NCBI RefSeq assembly: GCF_001618885.1 | Contig: NZ_CP015114.1 | Span: 744,001-808,000, forward strand | Source: Staphylococcus condimenti | GTDB lineage: Bacteria; Bacillota; Bacilli; Staphylococcales; Staphylococcaceae | Direction of reading: 5' to 3' | DNA: 64,000 nt | Shown here: one piece after another, positions 63,614-64,000 of the stretch | How the letters are laid out: the number at the start of each line of letters is the position of its first letter | How positions within the stretch are numbered: position 1 is the stretch's first letter | Position numbers and translations under genes: made by a program | The notes under the pieces: generated by a model | Database searches by the model: none | What the model saw: the letters and a program-made list of their open reading frames with translations, nothing else | What the model was told of the DNA's origin: nothing

Positions 63614-64000
63614 TGTCTGTTTCCTCATAACTTTCTATACGTTTATCAAATTCTTCCTCTGTTTCACCCGGCACCATGATATGAATTGCTTCAGGTTCAA
63701 AATAAAGACCTACCGTGCTGCCCACTTCAGCTTTTTTAGTTGTTTGAATCATCCATTCATAACCTTCTTGGTCAATACAGTTGATTTCATAATGCACACC
63801 TCTAAAAAGCATGGCATCCACTTTTGCTTGGAATAAACTTTTATCAGGTGTTGTGATTGTAATATCTTCCGGACGAATAACTACTTCAATTTTTTGACCT
63901 GATGGAATTCCCATATCCACACATTCAATATCTTTATCATAGATATTTACAAGATAGTCTTGAACCATAGTCCCTTCAATAATGTTAGATTCTCCAATAA
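63597..64000 (-). CDS. potA: Spermidine/putrescine ABC transporter ATPase, C-terminal part
   Basis: The frame runs off the right edge. Visible is the linker IGESNIIEGTMVQDYL and the C-terminal TOBE domain (VVIRPEDITI ... VGSTVGLYFEPEAIHIMVPG), the regulatory part of PotA; the ATPase domain lies outside the window. Confidence 0.93.
   Translation of the reverse strand, partial: IGESNIIEGTMVQDYLVNIYDKDIECVDMGIPSGQKIEVVIRPEDITITTPDKSLFQAKVDAMLFRGVHYEINCIDQEGYEWMIQTTKKAEVGSTVGLYFEPEAIHIMVPGETEEEFDKRIESYEETDNEQDE

Overview
The window is low-GC Firmicute DNA that reads as a Staphylococcus chromosome. The order murI-rdgB-yfcE, sdhCAB, uvrC-trxA-mutS2-polX-cvpA-zapA, rnhC/pheTS, rpmF-yceD, coaD-rsmD, ylbF, ctaA/ctaB/ctaM, pyc-ftsW-ylaN, typA, mntH and potABCD is the familiar staphylococcal backbone. 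An Efb-like secreted protein next to the yfcE-rdgB-murI block recalls the efb/hla region of S. aureus, but several proteins differ enough that a coagulase-negative relative (for example near S. simulans or S. carnosus) is as likely. The species cannot be fixed from this window.

Region 1 (1-7180) is the lysogeny and early end of a prophage. Leftward early genes (Cro-like, antirepressor, small proteins, DUF771, DUF1270, Gp157, ERF) face a rightward lysogeny block: CI-like repressor, ImmA-like partner, an RNA element, a 48-aa protein, then the integrase, with an opposing membrane protein in between. The right attachment site is the 3' end of a tRNA gene, probably tRNA-Arg, at 7165-7180, still followed by the tRNA's terminator.

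The outstanding discovery is at 4573-5115. It is a naturally circularly permuted group I (IA2-type) intron. The 3' half (P8 3' strand, J8/7, P7 3' strand, P9 hairpins, terminal G) lies upstream, and the 5' half (P1, P2, P3, P4-P6, P7 5' strand, P7.1, P3 3' strand, P8 5' strand) lies downstream. Perfect 15-nt inverted arms flank the whole. Splicing would release the 177-nt segment 4679-4855 as a circular RNA. That segment is exactly 59 codons with no stop in one frame, and it carries an internal ribosome binding site and GTG. The circle could therefore be translated endlessly into a basic repeating polypeptide, expressed from the lysogeny operon.

Region 2 (7200-15460) is accessory DNA with decayed genes: a frameshifted secreted peptide, a membrane-anchored HIRAN protein, two related lipoproteins (one with a frameshift in a homopolymer), a broken sigma-factor-like gene, a serine-acetyltransferase-like protein, the Efb homologue, two unknown proteins, a GNAT enzyme and two VOC proteins.

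Region 3 (15460-64000) is core chromosome: nucleotide-pool cleaning and cell-wall glutamate, a MarR-controlled oxidoreductase operon, succinate dehydrogenase with a cre site, DNA repair, phenylalanyl-tRNA synthetase behind a T-box, ribosome and CoA genes, heme A synthesis, pyruvate carboxylase, division protein FtsW, BipA, manganese uptake behind an MntR-type operator, two DUF4064-like membrane proteins and polyamine transport. Most of it looks ordinary, with bidirectional hairpin terminators between convergent genes.
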